Source of the DNA: CBFHSD01 sp965658375
GTDB taxonomy: Bacteria; Bacteroidota; Bacteroidia; Flavobacteriales_G; Salibacteraceae
NCBI GenBank assembly: GCA_965658375.1
Contig: CBFHSD010000011.1
Coordinates: 1-64,000, forward strand
Reading direction: 5' to 3'
DNA: 64,000 nucleotides
Shown here in pieces: positions 53,160 to 63,078 of this stretch. The position numbers and the translations under genes were made by a program. The notes beneath the pieces are model-generated. The model searched no databases and was not told where the DNA came from. It worked only from the letters and a program-made list of their open reading frames with translations. Within the stretch, counting starts at the first letter, position 1. Every line of letters starts with the position of its first letter.

Positions 53160-53230
53160 CGAATAACTTTGAAACAAATGTAACTTACTGCCACGCTAGT
53201 TTATAATGAATGAAGCAAACTTTTTAGCAA

Positions 53231-53896
53231 ATGCACACAGAACAAACAATTCCCTATTCTCAAGCTATTTACAGTAACCAAAAGAGCCTAGAAAAAAGTC
53301 TAGAGTGGTTTGAACACATCAACCATCGCAGAACCGTTCGCACATACAACAGCGAACCTTTTCCTGTAGAAATTATTGAAAACTGCATTAGAGCAGCCTC
53401 AACAGCCCCTTCTGGAGCACATAAACAACCTTGGACGTTTTGTATTATCCAAAGCCCAGAAATGAAAAAGAAAATACGCAAAGCTGCTGAAGAAGAGGAG
53501 CATGCCAACTACCACAAACGAATGAGCGAAGAATGGCTGAAAGACTTAAAGCCACTAGGAACCAATGAGTTCAAACCCTTTCTTGAAAGTGCACCCTATT
53601 TGATTGTGGTAATGAAAAAGTCCTACGATTTAGACGATGAAGAAAACAAAACCACCAACTATTATGTAAACGAAAGTGTAGGCATTGCTTCAGGCTTTCT
53701 TCTTACCGCTTTATTTCAGGCAGGTTTGGTTGCCCTTACGCACACTCCTAGTCCAATGATGTTTTTAAAAAGGCTCCTAAATAGGCCAAAAAACGAACAA
53801 CCCTTTTTATTGATTCCCGTCTCAAAACCCTCTGTAAACATGGAAGTTCCGAATCTAAAACGCAAAGAACTCAAGGAGATTACGGCCTATTATTAA
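53231..53896 (+). CDS. Nitroreductase family protein
   Basis: FMN-dependent oxidoreductase of 221 aa. The FMN-phosphate region is HINHRRTVRTYNSEPFPVEI, followed by AASTAPSGAHKQPWTFCIIQ and YYVNESVGIASGFLLTALFQ. The sequence is near the iodotyrosine deiodinase-like branch (active-site lid KRMSEEWLKDLKPLGTNEF). The substrate is not known. It is divergent from purN and lies just ahead of the acpP promoter region. Confidence 0.88.
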   Translation: MHTEQTIPYSQAIYSNQKSLEKSLEWFEHINHRRTVRTYNSEPFPVEIIENCIRAASTAPSGAHKQPWTFCIIQSPEMKKKIRKAAEEEEHANYHKRMSEEWLKDLKPLGTNEFKPFLESAPYLIVVMKKSYDLDDEENKTTNYYVNESVGIASGFLLTALFQAGLVALTHTPSPMMFLKRLLNRPKNEQPFLLIPVSKPSVNMEVPNLKRKELKEITAYY

Positions 53897-53910
53897 GATG
53901 GTTTCTCAAA

Positions 53911-53947
53911 TGTTGTTGGATTTTACGGATTTACCTTTCTTTGCACC
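53911..53947 (+). promoter_or_regulatory. Candidate Bacteroidetes promoter of acpP
   Basis: TTG-rich -33 region near 53911 and TACCTTTCTTTGC at 53932-53944, close to the Bacteroidetes acpP-type promoter (TTG...TAnnTTTG), here with what looks like a four-base CTTT insertion in the -7 box. Confidence 0.4.
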
Positions 53948-53971
53948 ACTTAAAACTTAAACGAAGAAGAA

Positions 53972-54208
53972 ATGTCTGATATTAAAGGAAAAGTAGTTGC
54001 GATTATCGTTGACAAGCTTGGTGTAGATGAAAGTGAAGTAACTTTAGAATCATCATTCACAAATGATTTAGGTGCAGATTCACTAGACACTGTGGAGTTG
54101 ATCATGGAATTCGAAAAAGAATTCAATATCGCTATTCCAGATGATCAAGCGGAAAACATCGGAACCGTTGGTGACGCTGTTAATTATATTACTGAGAACG
54201 CGAGCTAG
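53972..54208 (+). CDS. acpP: Acyl carrier protein
   Basis: Small acidic carrier (78 aa) that holds growing fatty acids on a phosphopantetheine arm. The attachment Ser is residue 37 in NDLGADSLDTVELIMEFEK. The four-helix fold and the acidic DSL motif are standard. It opens the acpP-fabF-rnc operon and is placed 47 bases before fabF. Confidence 0.97.
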   Translation: MSDIKGKVVAIIVDKLGVDESEVTLESSFTNDLGADSLDTVELIMEFEKEFNIAIPDDQAENIGTVGDAVNYITENAS

Positions 54209-54255
54209 TATATCTTTACCAAATTCTATATTAGATTCTAGGTAAATATTTATTT

Positions 54256-55518
54256 ATGAACGTACAATTGAAACGTGTTGTGGTTACAGGCTTAGGTGCC
54301 GTAACTCCTCTTGGGAATAACGTAAGTGATTTTTGGTCAAACCTTATTGCCGGAAAAAGCGGTGGTGCACCCATTACTGCTTTTGACACTACACATTTCA
54401 AAACAAAATTCGCCTGTGAAGTCAAAGATTTTGACTTCACAGGTTTTTTTGACCGCAAAGAGATGCGCAAACAGGATCGGTTTTCCCAGTTTGCCATGAT
54501 TGTAGCTGATGAGGCTGTGAAAGATGCCAACATTAGTACAGATAGTATTGACCCTGATAGAATTGGGGTGATTTGGGGTTCTGGAATTGGGGGTTTAATC
54601 ACCTTCCATCAAGAAGTTGCCAAATTTGTTGGAAACGAAGGCGAACCAAAGTACAATCCTTTCTTTATCCCTAAAATGATTAGTGATATTGCCTCAGGCC
54701 ATATCAGTATCAAGTATGGTTTTAGAGGACCGAATTACAATACAGTTTCCGCTTGCGCTACTTCAACACATGCTCTTATCGATGCGTTCAATCTAATACG
54801 CTTAGGTAAATCTGATATTATTGTCTCAGGTGGTTCTGAAGCGACTATTGGTGAGAGTGGTATTGGCGGTTTTAATGCCATGCAAGCACTCTCTAAAAGA
54901 AACGATTCTCCTGCAACAGCTTCTCGTCCATTTGATGCCACAAGAGATGGTTTTGTAATGGGTGAAGGCGGTGGATGCATCGTGTTAGAAGAATACGAAC
55001 ATGCCGTTGCTAGAGGAGCTAAAATCTATGCAGAACTTGTTGGTGGAGGTATGTCTGCCGATGCACATCACATTACTGCACCACATCCTGAAGGAATAGG
55101 GGCTACGAAAGTGATGGAATATGCCATGAATGATTTTGCAAGCATCAAACCAACAGATATTGACTATGTTAATGTGCATGGTACATCTACCCCATTAGGT
55201 GATGTAGCTGAGCTGAAAGCCATAGCAAATGTTTTTGGAGACCATGCCTACAATATGAACATTAGCTCTACAAAATCAGCAACAGGCCATTTGCTCGGTG
55301 CAGCTGGAGCAGTAGAAGCAATTGCTTGTATAATGGCTATTCGCAATAACATTATTCCTCCTACCATTAACCACGAAGTGGCTGATGAAAATATTGACCC
55401 AAAACTGAACCTGACTCTCAACAAGGCGCAAAAAAGAGAAGTGAAATACGCTCTTTCAAACACCTTTGGTTTTGGTGGACACAATGCAAGTGTGATCTTC
55501 AAAGAATTTGATGCTTAA
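54256..55518 (+). CDS. fabF: 3-oxoacyl-ACP synthase II
   Basis: Condensing enzyme that extends acyl-ACP with malonyl-ACP, 420 aa. The thiolase fold has the nucleophilic Cys near residue 166 (NTVSACATSTHALIDAFNLI), and two catalytic His residues in VNVHGTSTPLGDVAELK and TKSATGHLLGAAGAVEAIAC. FGFGGHNASVIF ends the enzyme. The sequence is full-length for FabF. It works with AcpP encoded upstream, and its end overlaps the rnc start by 8 bases. Confidence 0.97.
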   Translation: MNVQLKRVVVTGLGAVTPLGNNVSDFWSNLIAGKSGGAPITAFDTTHFKTKFACEVKDFDFTGFFDRKEMRKQDRFSQFAMIVADEAVKDANISTDSIDPDRIGVIWGSGIGGLITFHQEVAKFVGNEGEPKYNPFFIPKMISDIASGHISIKYGFRGPNYNTVSACATSTHALIDAFNLIRLGKSDIIVSGGSEATIGESGIGGFNAMQALSKRNDSPATASRPFDATRDGFVMGEGGGCIVLEEYEHAVARGAKIYAELVGGGMSADAHHITAPHPEGIGATKVMEYAMNDFASIKPTDIDYVNVHGTSTPLGDVAELKAIANVFGDHAYNMNISSTKSATGHLLGAAGAVEAIACIMAIRNNIIPPTINHEVADENIDPKLNLTLNKAQKREVKYALSNTFGFGGHNASVIFKEFDA

Positions 55519-56242
55519 ATTCTTCTACTTTCAGCGTAGGACTCTTACCTCTGAACAACGTAAGCTTCACAAACGCTTGGAAGAAATGTTGGGCTTCAAG
55601 CCTAAGAACATAAAAATCTACGCAAAAGCTTTTCAGCATAAATCTCAATTTGAAAAAATTGAAGAGAATAACGAACGCTTAGAGTATTTAGGAGATGCCA
55701 TTTTAGATGCTGTTATAAGCGATTGCTTGTACCATAGATACCCCAAAAAACGCGAGGGCTTTTTAACCAAGATGCGTTCAAAAATGGTATCAAGAAAAAC
55801 TCTAAATGAAATAGGTCTTGCTATGGGGATTGATGAACTCATCCTTTCTCAAATTCAGCAAGAAACCCATCAAACTTCTTTGTGTGGAAACGCATTTGAA
55901 GCTCTTATTGGTGCCATCTACTTAGATCAAGGTTACACATTTACCACACGCTTCATTCAAGAACAGATACTCAACAAGTATATTTCCTTTAAGGAATTTG
56001 AATCACTAGAGTCGGACTACAAAAGCAAGCTCATCGAATGGTCTCAGAAAAATAAGGTAAAAGTCTCTTTTGAAACAGAAGAAATCACTCAAGAGCCCAA
56101 CGATGCGCGCTTTGTAGGAAAAGTTGTGGCCAACGGTCATACTTTAGGAACTGGCAAAGGACCCTCTAAAAAGAAAGCTGAACAAAACGCTTCTAAAGCG
56201 GCATATGAAAGAAATGTAAAGAATGCAGGAATTGCAACTTAG
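55511..56242 (+). CDS. rnc: Ribonuclease III
   Basis: Double-stranded-RNA endonuclease for rRNA and mRNA processing, 243 aa. The catalytic signature is NERLEYLGDAILDAVISDCL (around residue 55), followed by SKMVSRKTLNEIGLAMG and the second acidic block GNAFEALIGAIYLDQGYTF. The C-terminal dsRNA-binding domain (SLESDYKSKLIEWSQKNKVK; GKGPSKKKAEQNASKAAYER) is complete. The start is ATG 55511, overlapping the fabF stop. Confidence 0.96.
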   Translation: MLKFFYFQRRTLTSEQRKLHKRLEEMLGFKPKNIKIYAKAFQHKSQFEKIEENNERLEYLGDAILDAVISDCLYHRYPKKREGFLTKMRSKMVSRKTLNEIGLAMGIDELILSQIQQETHQTSLCGNAFEALIGAIYLDQGYTFTTRFIQEQILNKYISFKEFESLESDYKSKLIEWSQKNKVKVSFETEEITQEPNDARFVGKVVANGHTLGTGKGPSKKKAEQNASKAAYERNVKNAGIAT

Positions 56243-56284
56243 AAATTGTACTTTTTACCATAACTTACCCTAACTTTGGCTGCA

Positions 56285-56698
56285 ATGCCTAAAATTAGAC
56301 TCTCATTAGACATACTACCCGAGTATTTTTTACTTGGTATTAGCAGTCACCAGAAAGACTATAGATTGGCTTGGCAATTGAACCAAAGTTTGCATTGCGA
56401 TTTTGAAAGAATCAATAGCGATAAAAAAGAATTAGACCCACGACTGAGTGAAACGGTTCTTTTCAATCACAATGTGAACGAACAGTACAATTATTATCTA
56501 TTGAGCAATCAAACGGATCAAGGGCTTTTCGCACCTGATTTCAAACATGCTCATTATTTTTTTATCATCTCTGGAATGCACGAGCTGTTGCCACTAGATG
56601 ACATAATTTCAAAAATAAACGGGACCATTGGGGTGCTCACTTCTTTTAGAATTGACCCTTGTTCTTCAAAAACATTCACAAAACTTATTTCGATATGA
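56285..56698 (+). CDS. IPExxxVDY family protein
   Basis: Protein of 137 aa that belongs to the Bacteroidetes-specific IPExxxVDY family, usually found between rnc and pyk, as here. The N-terminal block (ILPEYFLLGISSHQKDYRLA) is a variant of the family's motif, and the middle reads QYNYYLLSNQTDQGLF. The function is not known. It overlaps pyk in ATGA, so it is translationally coupled to pyruvate kinase. Confidence 0.8.
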   Translation: MPKIRLSLDILPEYFLLGISSHQKDYRLAWQLNQSLHCDFERINSDKKELDPRLSETVLFNHNVNEQYNYYLLSNQTDQGLFAPDFKHAHYFFIISGMHELLPLDDIISKINGTIGVLTSFRIDPCSSKTFTKLISI

Positions 56699-58122
56699 AT
56701 ATTGCAAATAGCAAAACCAAAATAGTAGCTACTCTAGGACCTGCAAGCAGCAGTGTTGAAGTCTTGGAAAAAATGATTGTTGAAGGAATGAATGTGGCAC
56801 GCATTAATTTCTCTCATGGCGATCATGAGTTCCACAAACAAACTATTGAAAATGTGCGTAAGGTTGACGAAAAACTCGGCACCTTTACAGCCATCTTAGG
56901 CGACTTACAAGGCCCAAAGATTCGAATTGGAGATGTTGAGAATAATGGCGTTGAATTGATAAATGGCGAAAAACTTGTCATCACTACATCACCGATGATA
57001 GGAACCAGTAAAAAAGTGTACCTCACCTACGAACAGTTTCCAAGAGACGTAACCGTAGGAGACCGTATTCTCATAGATGATGGTAAGCTCATGCTGGAAG
57101 TGTTGAAAACCGACCTCATTCAAGAAGTTGAATGTAAAGTACTTCATGGTGGTATTCTCAGTTCTAAAAAAGGAGTTAACCTCCCCAACACAAAAATCTC
57201 TTTACCCTGCTTGACAGATAAAGATTTGGTAGATTTAAAATTCGCCTTAGAACAAGAAATTCATTGGATAGGCCTTTCTTTTGTGCGCCATGCAGATGAC
57301 ATACATGAGCTGAGAGGAATAATCAAAGAAAGTTGGCATGATGCACGAATCATTGCAAAAATTGAAAAGCCAGAAGCGGTAAGTAATCTAAATGCCATTA
57401 TCAGAGCTTCAGATGCCATTATGGTGGCTAGAGGAGATTTGGGTGTTGAAATTCCTATGCAAGAGGTTCCGACTGTTCAAAAGCAGATTGTTAAGAAGTG
57501 TCAGAAGGCAGCCAAACCAGTCATTATTGCTACACAAATGATGGAGTCGATGATTAAAAACATCTCTCCAACCAGAGCAGAAGTAAACGATGTGGCCAAT
57601 GCTGTAATGGACGGAGCAGATTGCGTGATGCTTAGTGGCGAAACCTCAGTAGGTGATCACCCACAAGAGGTAATTAAAACAATGACCAAGATTGTTTTGG
57701 AAATTGAACAATATAAAGGCATTTACTACAAAGAATTTGAGCCAGAGGTAAAACAAGAAAGGTTTGTAACAGACTCAATCTGTTTCCAAGCAGCACGTTT
57801 AGCAAAAAATAGCAAAGCCAGAGCTATTCTTACGATGACCTTTTCTGGATACACTGGTTTTAAAATTTCGAGTTTTAGACCTAAAGCAGGTGTATTCGTG
57901 TTTACAGGGAATAAGCAAATTTTAGCTATGATGAGCTTAGTGTGGGGAACACGCGCATTCTTCTATGATCAGTTTGATAGCACAGATGGTTCTTTAGAAG
58001 ACATTAGAGATATTTTGGTTGAAAAAGGACACGTTAAAAGAGGTGATTTAGTAGTGCACACTGCAGCGACTCCAATCAAGCAAAAAGGAATGACCAACAT
58101 GCTACTTTTAGCAGAAGCTTAA
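56695..58122 (+). CDS. pyk: Pyruvate kinase
   Basis: Last step of glycolysis (PEP and ADP to pyruvate and ATP), 475 aa from the ATG at 56695; upstream in-frame codons overlap the preceding gene. It has SKTKIVATLGPASSSVEVLE, the Arg block NVARINFSHGDHEFHKQTIE and the active-site motif RIIAKIEKPEAVSNLNAIIR followed by MVARGDLGVEIPMQEVP. The effector C-domain contains AILTMTFSGYTGFKIS. All catalytic blocks are in order. Confidence 0.97.
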   Translation: MNIANSKTKIVATLGPASSSVEVLEKMIVEGMNVARINFSHGDHEFHKQTIENVRKVDEKLGTFTAILGDLQGPKIRIGDVENNGVELINGEKLVITTSPMIGTSKKVYLTYEQFPRDVTVGDRILIDDGKLMLEVLKTDLIQEVECKVLHGGILSSKKGVNLPNTKISLPCLTDKDLVDLKFALEQEIHWIGLSFVRHADDIHELRGIIKESWHDARIIAKIEKPEAVSNLNAIIRASDAIMVARGDLGVEIPMQEVPTVQKQIVKKCQKAAKPVIIATQMMESMIKNISPTRAEVNDVANAVMDGADCVMLSGETSVGDHPQEVIKTMTKIVLEIEQYKGIYYKEFEPEVKQERFVTDSICFQAARLAKNSKARAILTMTFSGYTGFKISSFRPKAGVFVFTGNKQILAMMSLVWGTRAFFYDQFDSTDGSLEDIRDILVEKGHVKRGDLVVHTAATPIKQKGMTNMLLLAEA

Positions 58123-58227
58123 CCAATCATTTAGCTCATCAAGAAAAAGATAGCTGCGTTTATTGATTTTTAGCCCTCTGCCATCTTATATTGTATCTTT
58201 TTTAACCACCACTTTCAAATTAAGACT

Positions 58228-61092
58228 ATGCGAATTGCTTTTTGGAAAACACTCTTACTTGTAGTGGGATTACTTGTATTGGCTCAATACGGATTTACAC
58301 AAGTAAAGATTAGCGGGAAAGTTTCAGATCCAATATCTGGGGAAACACTTATTGGTGCCACAGTTCTAGAAAAAGGAACAACCAATGGTACAATTACGGA
58401 TTTTGATGGAAAGTTTGAACTAACAGTTGATAATATTCCAGTAACCATTCAAGTGAAGTTCATTGGCTTTAGCACACAAGAGCTAGAAGTAACAGACAAT
58501 TCTAAGCCCCTGAATATTCAACTCAAAGCCGACAATGTCATGCTCGATGCAGTTGAAGTTGTTGATTCTAGAGTAACTGACAAGCAAAAGCAAAACCCCC
58601 TTACGGTTGAAAGCTTTGATGTAATTGCTATTAAAGAAGCAGCATCAGGGAATTTTTACGAGAGCTTAGGAAACCTCAAAGGCGTAGATATGACCTCTGC
58701 ATCTCTGGGCTTTAAAGTCATCAATACAAGAGGGTTCAACTCAACATCACCAGTACGCACATTGCAGCTGATTGATGGTGTAGACAACCAAAGCCCTGGT
58801 CTAAACTTTTCTCTAGGAAACTTTCTTGGGGCATCTGATTTAGATGTGATGAAGGTAGACATCATTGCCGGAGCAAGTTCTGCGTTCTACGGGCCTGGAG
58901 CTTTCAATGGAGTCATCAACATGACTACCAAAGATCCTTTTCTCTTTCCAGGTTTAAGTGCCCAGGTAAAAGTGGGAGAAAGAAACATGCAAGAGTACGC
59001 AGTGCGATGGGCAGATTATTTCACAAATAAAGAAGGTGAAGCCAAATTTGGATATAAATTGAATGTCTTTTACCTCACAGCAAACGATTGGGAGGCAGAA
59101 AATATGTCTCAAACAGACGAATCTGATTTGCCTGAAACTAACCCTGGAAGCTATGATGCTGTAAATAGGTATGGAGATGAAGGTGATGGTGCTTCTAACA
59201 ATGATTTTACAAATCCAGGAGGGCAATTGAGCTACTCAGGAGTAGGAGCTTACAGACCAACAGGGTACTTAGAAACTGACTTAGCAGACTACAACACCGA
59301 AAACCTTAAGCTGAATGCATCGCTTCATTACATGATTACAGACAGTATTCAAGCCATTCTTTCTTCTAGTTACAGTAATGGAACTACGATTTACCAAGGA
59401 GACAATCGTTTTAGCTTGAAAGACATCCAATTCTATCAGAATCGAATAGAATTAAAAAAGGAAAATAAATGGTTTTTTAGGGCGTATGCCACGAATGAGG
59501 ATGCTGGAAACTCATACGACATTGTTTCCACGGCATTAACCTTACAAGAGAACCAAATTGATGAAGCCACTTGGAACTCTCTTTATTCTTCGTACTTCCG
59601 TGCTGTATATACCCCAAAAGTGAAAGCACTGCCAGGATACCCTCAATTGGAAGACTATGAAGATTTAAACGACTGGTCAGTAAACGGTTATGAACCTTGG
59701 ATCGCCATGCAAACCGATAGCTTAACGGCATGGCACAATGCAACGCGAGAAGTTGTAGACAGCGACCCCAGAAGAGGGGATGAAAGACTTGAACCAGGAA
59801 CTGCTGCTTTTGATTCGGCATTTTCTAAAGTAACGAGTGAACCTTTAGGAAATGGAGGATCTAGACTTTATGACCGCTCCGCTCTTTACCATGCCCAAGG
59901 AGAATATCTATTCGAACCAAAGGGTCTAGACATTCGCGTAGGAGGAAACTTTAGGTTGTATAGACCGGATACGCGTGGTACAATTTTCTCAGACACTTTA
60001 ACCTACACCTATGGAGATTCTGTTGTATTCTCTCCAAACGACCCAACATTGCCCATTGACACTGTTCAAGTGCCAATTGACTCATCCTACACACGAATCA
60101 CCAACTACCAATATGGCATGTATGTAGGATTGGAAAAAAAGGTTCTTAATGACCAGATGGTGCTTTCTTTCACAGTTAGAGCTGACAAAAACGAGAATTT
60201 TGATTGGTTAATTTCTCCTGCACTTTCTGCGGTATACACCACCGAGAAAAATCATGTTCTGCGCGCAACCTTCACATCAGGATCTCGAAATCCAACATTA
60301 GCAGATCAATTCTTGTTTTACGATGTAGGCCGTGCTACTTTACTCGGGAACATCAATGGTTATGACTCTTTATTGACTGTTGAAAGCGTAGGAAATTATT
60401 TAAGAGAATTTAATTCAGATACGCTAGAGTATTTTAATGTAGATCCTATAAAGCCAGAGCAGGTACGAACCATAGAAGTAGGATACCGTGCCGTTGTGAA
60501 GGAAAAAATGTATGTAGATGCCAGTGCCTATTACAGTTGGTACACCAATTTTATTGGTTACGAAATTGGCGTAGATGCGGAATTCGACTTTCTTGGAAAC
60601 ATCCGAGATCCTGAAGTATATCGCATAGCTTCTAACTCAAAAAGTTTAGTAACAACGCAGGGGGTTTCTGTTGGAATGAATTATTATCTGACTAAAAAAC
60701 TCACAGCAAACGCAAATTACAGCTACAACCAACTTACCAGCGGAGAAGATGACCCGCTTATTCCTGCCTTTAATACGCCTAAAAATAAATTTAATTTGGG
60801 CCTTGGGGGTAGAGAAATAAGAGCACCTTTTATTACCATAGGCTCGTTCGGCTTTAATGTGAATTACAAATGGGTAGAAGGCTTTGTATTTGAAGGCTCT
60901 CCCCAATTCACTGGTTTTATTGATAGTTATGGGCTTCTAGATGCTCAAGTAAATTTCGTGATGCCTAAGTATTACACCACAATTAAAGTTGGAGCATCTA
61001 ATGTTTTAAACAATGAAGTTTATCAAGTTTATGGTGGCCCTTTAGTAGGAAGACTCGGTTACATCTCCTTTATGTTTGATTTGAAGAAGTAG
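58228..61092 (+). CDS. TonB-dependent outer-membrane receptor with carboxypeptidase-regulatory domain
   Basis: Large outer-membrane transporter of 954 aa. Signal peptide (LLLVVGLLVLAQYGFTQ), then an N-terminal carboxypeptidase-regulatory-like domain at about 25-110 (GKVSDPISGETLIGATVLEK). A plug domain follows at about 115-230 with LQLIDGVDNQSPGLNFSLGN and IIAGASSAFYGPGAFNGVIN. The rest is a 22-strand barrel ending in GRLGYISFMFDLKK. It takes up an unknown substrate (no SusD gene is adjacent). The next gene, 40 bases later, encodes a T9SS-exported hydrolase and probably shares its substrate. Confidence 0.92.
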   Translation: MRIAFWKTLLLVVGLLVLAQYGFTQVKISGKVSDPISGETLIGATVLEKGTTNGTITDFDGKFELTVDNIPVTIQVKFIGFSTQELEVTDNSKPLNIQLKADNVMLDAVEVVDSRVTDKQKQNPLTVESFDVIAIKEAASGNFYESLGNLKGVDMTSASLGFKVINTRGFNSTSPVRTLQLIDGVDNQSPGLNFSLGNFLGASDLDVMKVDIIAGASSAFYGPGAFNGVINMTTKDPFLFPGLSAQVKVGERNMQEYAVRWADYFTNKEGEAKFGYKLNVFYLTANDWEAENMSQTDESDLPETNPGSYDAVNRYGDEGDGASNNDFTNPGGQLSYSGVGAYRPTGYLETDLADYNTENLKLNASLHYMITDSIQAILSSSYSNGTTIYQGDNRFSLKDIQFYQNRIELKKENKWFFRAYATNEDAGNSYDIVSTALTLQENQIDEATWNSLYSSYFRAVYTPKVKALPGYPQLEDYEDLNDWSVNGYEPWIAMQTDSLTAWHNATREVVDSDPRRGDERLEPGTAAFDSAFSKVTSEPLGNGGSRLYDRSALYHAQGEYLFEPKGLDIRVGGNFRLYRPDTRGTIFSDTLTYTYGDSVVFSPNDPTLPIDTVQVPIDSSYTRITNYQYGMYVGLEKKVLNDQMVLSFTVRADKNENFDWLISPALSAVYTTEKNHVLRATFTSGSRNPTLADQFLFYDVGRATLLGNINGYDSLLTVESVGNYLREFNSDTLEYFNVDPIKPEQVRTIEVGYRAVVKEKMYVDASAYYSWYTNFIGYEIGVDAEFDFLGNIRDPEVYRIASNSKSLVTTQGVSVGMNYYLTKKLTANANYSYNQLTSGEDDPLIPAFNTPKNKFNLGLGGREIRAPFITIGSFGFNVNYKWVEGFVFEGSPQFTGFIDSYGLLDAQVNFVMPKYYTTIKVGASNVLNNEVYQVYGGPLVGRLGYISFMFDLKK

Positions 61093-61132
61093 CCAATAAT
61101 TTTTTTTAAATTTACACAAATTCTATTTGATT

Positions 61133-62932
61133 ATGAAAAAACAATTATTCTGTGCTTTAGCTTTTACTATTGGCTTAACAAATGTCACTAGCGTAACAGC
61201 CCAAGAGCGTTATTTAGATGAGATCTTTACAGATGCAGAAATCGTAAAAGCTCAATCCAACGAACTTTACGGTATTAACGTAGATTACTTAGGAAACCAA
61301 CAGTTACTATCTGATGCTTATGTAAATGCCAATATCGCGCAAATTCAAACTGAACATGATGAGATTAGAGATTCTCTTATAGCGGGTATTCAAGGTGGTT
61401 ACACACCAGATATTCCGGTGAAGTACTATACGCCTTACTCTTTAGATCCTTCAACAGAAATTAAATTAATTAACCCACTTCCAGACAATCCACCTGCAAA
61501 TCCAAATCCGTTTCAGCAAGGAATGATGGACATGTACATGCCAAATCCTTCAATAGATCCGGAAACAGAACGACCAGTGATTGTATTTATTCACACAGGT
61601 AACTTTTTACCAAAAGGGGTTAACGTTGCCGTTTCTGGTAATAAAGACGACTCTGTATCAGTTGAGCTATGCAAGCAATGGGCTAGAAGAGGTTACATTG
61701 CGGTAGCAGCTAACTACAGATTGGGATGGAATCCAAATCCTGGTGTTCCTCAATCTGAAAAAACAAAATCATTGTTAAATGCTGTTTATAGGGCTATCAT
61801 AGACATAAAGCAAGTTGTTCGTGGAGTTCGCGTAAATGCTGCAAGCATTAATGCAGATGCTGACAACATCATGCTTTACGGACAAGGTTCTGGAGGTTAC
61901 GTAGCATTGGCTTACAACTTTTTAGACCGCTGGGAAGAAACAAATCTTCCAAAGTTTGATCCAGATGCAACAGGAAATGTAGTAATTGACACCAATCTTG
62001 TTGGTCAACCTAGTGGTTTCGGAGGTGTATTGAACTTCTACCAGTACCAAATGCTTCCACAAGTTCCTGCTACTGTATCTTTAGTCGCTAATGCGGGTGG
62101 TGCTCTAGGGGATAAATCTTGGATTGAAGGAAAAGCGGAAGAAGCTCCTGTGGTAACTTTCCATAGCTTTAGAGATGAATTCGCTCCTTTTGAAACAGGA
62201 ACTGTAATTGTGCCAACAACGCAAGAACCAGTGGTTGACGCAGATGGTCCAAATGTTTTCATGCCAATAGTGAATAGTTTTGGTTTGAATGATGCCTTTG
62301 CTACTCTTCCCGGGGTCGATGCTTACACCGGAAGAGCAAGAAGTTTATATGGAGCGACTTTCACTTCTGATTTACCAGCAGGTTTCTTTCCAGGTGGATC
62401 AGTAACGGTATCAAACGATGCTGAAGGACTTTTTACCATTGAATCCCCATTAGGATATAGCGCACCATGGGAATGGTGGAGTGAAGCAGATTTCACTGCA
62501 TATTACAACTACCTAGATCAACTTGGTATTGCATTGCAACCATTGAATTCGATTTTAACAAGTGCAGCAGATGGGAATGTAAACCAAAAAGCTTCTTCTT
62601 TAATGTACTTAGATTCCATTCAAGGTTATTTAAATCCAAGAATCATGCGTGCAGCGCAAATTGGAAATTGGGAAGCCCTTTCTACAGAAGAGTTAGGTGA
62701 AAACACAGCTTCTTTGAAGTTCTACCCGAATCCAACATCTGGTATCATTAACTTCACAGGTGCTACTGTAAACAACTTAGAAATAATTAACCTCAACGGT
62801 CAAGTAGTAAAAATGGCTCAGCCTAATGTAGCTACAGGTTATGTTGATGTGTCTGATCTTCCAAGTGGCTTATACATAGTAAAATCGACTACCGAAAGCG
62901 GTACAGAAACAAGCAGAATTGTTATTGAGTAA
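61133..62932 (+). CDS. T9SS-exported alpha/beta-hydrolase (carboxylesterase-like)
   Basis: Secreted protein of 599 aa. Signal peptide MKKQLFCALAFTIGLTNVTS (cleaved after VTA), then a long catalytic region: PVIVFIHTGNFLPKGVN (oxyanion-like loop), YIAVAANYRLGWNPN and the nucleophile elbow IMLYGQGSGGYVALAYNF (GxSxG). A later Asp/His pair could be in VVTFHSFRDEFAPF. The C-terminal 80 residues are a T9SS type A sorting domain (LKFYPNPTSGIINFTGATVN; VSDLPSGLYIVKSTTE), so it is released or anchored at the surface by the system regulated by PorX. Substrate unknown; perhaps an ester-rich polymer or lipid. Placed just after the TonB receptor. Confidence 0.85.
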   Translation: MKKQLFCALAFTIGLTNVTSVTAQERYLDEIFTDAEIVKAQSNELYGINVDYLGNQQLLSDAYVNANIAQIQTEHDEIRDSLIAGIQGGYTPDIPVKYYTPYSLDPSTEIKLINPLPDNPPANPNPFQQGMMDMYMPNPSIDPETERPVIVFIHTGNFLPKGVNVAVSGNKDDSVSVELCKQWARRGYIAVAANYRLGWNPNPGVPQSEKTKSLLNAVYRAIIDIKQVVRGVRVNAASINADADNIMLYGQGSGGYVALAYNFLDRWEETNLPKFDPDATGNVVIDTNLVGQPSGFGGVLNFYQYQMLPQVPATVSLVANAGGALGDKSWIEGKAEEAPVVTFHSFRDEFAPFETGTVIVPTTQEPVVDADGPNVFMPIVNSFGLNDAFATLPGVDAYTGRARSLYGATFTSDLPAGFFPGGSVTVSNDAEGLFTIESPLGYSAPWEWWSEADFTAYYNYLDQLGIALQPLNSILTSAADGNVNQKASSLMYLDSIQGYLNPRIMRAAQIGNWEALSTEELGENTASLKFYPNPTSGIINFTGATVNNLEIINLNGQVVKMAQPNVATGYVDVSDLPSGLYIVKSTTESGTETSRIVIE

Positions 62933-62951
62933 AGCTCATTAGTACTATTCT

Positions 62952-62987
62952 AAAAAGGCTGTGATTCTATGGAATCACAGCCTTTTT
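62952..62987. terminator. Strong intrinsic terminator
   Basis: Stem AAAAAGGCTGTGATTC (62952-62967), loop TATG, complement (62972-62987) ending in a T-run. 16 perfect pairs, placed 20 bases after the hydrolase stop. It ends the receptor-hydrolase transcript. Confidence 0.9.
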
Positions 62988-63078
62988 TAGTTCTGCACCA
63001 TTCTGTTTGAAAAAGTTATTCTGAGTGTCTTTTGTAGTCAAAGAATATTCAAGACCTTTGGCTATATACCTTCAACAT

